A DNA stretch of 24,742 bases from JBDLID01 sp039715055 (GTDB lineage Bacteria > Desulfobacterota > Desulfobulbia > Desulfobulbales > Desulfocapsaceae), in contig JBDLID010000036.1 of NCBI GenBank assembly GCA_039715055.1, forward strand, positions 1-24,742. Reading direction: 5' to 3'. Position numbers and translations under genes: made by a program. Position 1 is the first letter of the stretch. Each line of letters opens with the position of its first letter. Below the pieces are notes generated by a model. The model was given only the letters and a program-made list of their open reading frames with translations. It made no database searches and had not been told where the DNA came from. This document shows, piece after piece, positions 23,306 through 24,742 of this stretch.

Positions 23306-24175
23306 ATGAAAAACTATCTGTTTTTTTGCATTCTCTTTCTCTGCTCCACCATTTTTAATGGTAATGGTTGGGCGAAATCCCCTGTCTGGAAAATCAGTAA
23401 AAATGGCCACCACCTTTTTGTTGGAGGCACAATACATCTGTTAACCAATTCCGACTATCCCCTGCCGTCAGCTTTTGAGACCGCATACAACAGCTCAGAG
23501 CTGCTGGTCCTGGAAACTGATTTACAAAAATTCAGTGCTCCTGAATTCCAGCAGACAATTTTACAAAACACCATGTATTCAGGTGAACAGGATATCACTC
23601 AATTTTTAAAACCTGATACCATGCAGTCATTGGAAACCCATCTTGCAAGCAGGGGGATACCAATGGAGCCTATGCTGAAATTCAAACCAGGGATGTTATC
23701 CATAACACTTACTATGATTGAATTCCAAAGGCTTGGCCTGGTTGGGACCGGAGTAGATCAATTTTATAGTTTGAAGGCCCTGAATGAAGAGAGGACAATC
23801 GAACATTTAGAAACAGTTTATGATCAAATTGATTTTCTATCAAAAATGGGTGAGGGGAATGAAAATAAACTGATCGAACACACCTTAAATGACCTTGGCA
23901 ACCTGCCCAAACTGTTCGGCTCAATGAAACAGGCCTGGAAAGATGGAGATAATGCTCAACTGCAAAGAGTTGCCCTGGACCCCTGGAAAGGAAGCTTCCC
24001 CAAGGTTTATAAAGGTCTTTTAGTTGACCGAAACAATCACTGGATGCCGAAAATAGAAAAGATGTTGAAAACTAAAGAGGTTGAACTCATTCTGTTTGGG
24101 GCTCTTCATCTGGTTGGAGAACACGGTATTCTTACCCAGCTGAAAGCGCGAGGTTATACAGTTGAAAACCAGTAA
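23306..24175 (+). CDS. TraB/GumN family protein
   Basis: 289 aa, exported: the N-terminal MKNYLFFCILFLCSTIF core and a likely cleavage near residue 23 (GWA). The family marks are VGGTIHLLTNSDYPLP near residues 39-54, LVLETDL, a central MLSITLTMIEFQRLGLVGTGVDQFY segment and the C-terminal ILFGALHLVGEHGILTQLKARGY. TraB/GumN proteins have conserved His and Glu residues and a proposed metalloprotease-like fold; a reaction has not been shown for this type. No strong ribosome site precedes the ATG. It is followed by a palindromic repeat and then the ABM gene. Confidence 0.85.
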   Translation: MKNYLFFCILFLCSTIFNGNGWAKSPVWKISKNGHHLFVGGTIHLLTNSDYPLPSAFETAYNSSELLVLETDLQKFSAPEFQQTILQNTMYSGEQDITQFLKPDTMQSLETHLASRGIPMEPMLKFKPGMLSITLTMIEFQRLGLVGTGVDQFYSLKALNEERTIEHLETVYDQIDFLSKMGEGNENKLIEHTLNDLGNLPKLFGSMKQAWKDGDNAQLQRVALDPWKGSFPKVYKGLLVDRNNHWMPKIEKMLKTKEVELILFGALHLVGEHGILTQLKARGYTVENQ

Positions 24176-24189
24176 GAACAATTTACAGG

Positions 24190-24332
24190 TGGGTACCTTG
24201 AAAAATTAGCGATTTCGTTCGAATTCAAGGATTGGTGAAAATAAAAAGCGCAGCATATTAATTATATGTGAGCATTTTTCTTTTCGCTATGACGAAGAAA
24301 TCGAGTGAAAGAGCAATTTTTCAAAGTGGCCA
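24190..24332. repeat. 143-bp imperfect palindromic repeat, copy A
   Basis: The outer arms pair as GGTACCTTGAAAAATTAG (24192-24209) against the reverse complement of the segment 24313-24332, with few mismatches. Inner blocks (TTTC.TTCGA, GAAAAtaAAAA) also pair, around a centre of CAGCATATTAATTATATGTG. It lies between the TraB gene and the ABM gene. A second copy begins at 24645. Confidence 0.8.
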
Positions 24333-24350
24333 GGTATTTAAGGAGTGACA

Positions 24351-24689
24351 GTGACACCCATTGCCAACACCCCCAACCCACCGTACTATGCAGTAATTTT
24401 CACTTCCCTTGGTACCGACGGTGATCATGGATACAGCCAAATGGCCGCGAAAATGGTTGAATCTGCCTCGAAACAACCAGGGTTCCTTGGTGTCGAATCC
24501 GCAAGAGAAGATATTGGTATAACGGTTTCTTACTGGTTGGATCTTGAATCAATCAAAAAATGGAAGATGAACATAGAGCATCAAAAAGCTCAAAAACTGG
24601 GCCGCGAAAAATACTATTCAACATTTACAACTCGTATTACCAGAGGGTACCTTGAAAAATTAGAATTTTTGTTCAAAATCGAGGCATGA
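24351..24689 (+). CDS. Antibiotic-biosynthesis-monooxygenase (ABM) domain protein with repeat-derived C-terminus
   Basis: 112 aa. The GTG at 24351 is chosen because AAGGAG precedes it by five bases; a GTG at 24345 overlaps that site. The core shows the ABM fold: YYAVIFTSLG, MVESASKQPGFLGVESAREDIG, ITVSYWLDLESIKKWKMNIEHQKAQKLGREKYYSTFTTRITR. Such small dimeric ferredoxin-like proteins include heme-degrading and cofactor-free monooxygenases; substrate unknown. The last 14 residues (from G99) and the stop codon coincide with a palindromic repeat copy that begins at 24645, so the original end of the gene was probably replaced. Confidence 0.8.
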   Translation: MTPIANTPNPPYYAVIFTSLGTDGDHGYSQMAAKMVESASKQPGFLGVESAREDIGITVSYWLDLESIKKWKMNIEHQKAQKLGREKYYSTFTTRITRGYLEKLEFLFKIEA

Positions 24690-24742
24690 GAGAAATTTTA
24701 CCGCAGGCATATATTTGATATTCTGAGGATAAAATTTATTTC
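24645..24742. repeat. Second copy (B) of the palindromic repeat, cut by the window edge
   Basis: Identical to copy A for its first 19 bases, then similar through a core CCGCAGGCATATATTTGATATTCTGAGG (given here in two parts: CCGCAGGCATAT and ATATTCTGAGG) that is itself palindromic. Copy B provides the TGA stop of the ABM gene at 24687-24689. The right arm lies beyond the window. Confidence 0.65.

Noticed and set aside
24176..24240. A decayed extra copy of the ABM gene, because GYLEKL can also be read upstream of the gene
   Set aside because: The similarity is explained by the palindromic repeat, whose DNA is shared by copy A and the end of the ABM gene; no other part of the ABM domain is found upstream.

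Overview
The window looks like chromosomal DNA of a Desulfobacterota (former Deltaproteobacteria) bacterium. The reasons are the DUF3786 protein with an N-terminal Cys-rich Fe-S module, the stand-alone MOSC protein with a CH...C motif, the RND / LolA-like / beta-barrel export set, a tandem-Cache diguanylate cyclase, and long imperfect palindromic repeats of a kind I associate with these genomes. The assignment is inference from gene content only. No rRNA, tRNA, CRISPR array, transposase or integrase is visible.

Layout. 142-3489: a class I O-methyltransferase and a membrane diguanylate cyclase with three Cache-like sensor repeats. 3490-9457: a probable export system on the + strand, made of a TetR regulator with its own candidate promoter and operator, a 12-TM RND permease, a periplasmic LolA-like carrier and an outer-membrane beta-barrel. 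9662-11879: a DUF1269 membrane protein and a UbiB/ABC1 kinase. 11942-14380: smaller genes, namely a membrane-anchored unknown (-), a secreted CigR/RcnB-like protein (+), the DUF3786 Fe-S protein (+) and a MOSC protein (-). 14603-18824 (- strand): a protein-quality cluster read in the order Hsp20, Lon, Sir2 deacetylase, unknown protein. 18961-19728: TcdA-type tRNA-modifying enzyme. From about 19730 to the end the DNA is visibly more A+T rich in several stretches and holds unrelated single genes, all on + (MDR oxidoreductase, SRPBCC-like, flavin reductase module, small membrane protein, TraB/GumN, ABM monooxygenase) separated by gaps with palindromes. I read this last part as accessory DNA.

Main points. 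(1) A short acidic motif, (N)LDDxLxGFDxEPA, occurs in the first periplasmic loop of the RND permease and twice at the mature N-terminus of the outer-membrane protein of the same operon; it could be a docking peptide of an undescribed trans-envelope lipid exporter. (2) The Sir2 gene has a perfect Shine-Dalgarno and ATG just upstream that are out of frame by one base because of a run of nine G, which suggests a phase-variable start or a homopolymer sequencing error. (3) Long palindromic repeats sit at gene 3' ends and in two cases (the RND permease and the ABM monooxygenase) supply the last 14-16 codons and the stop codon.
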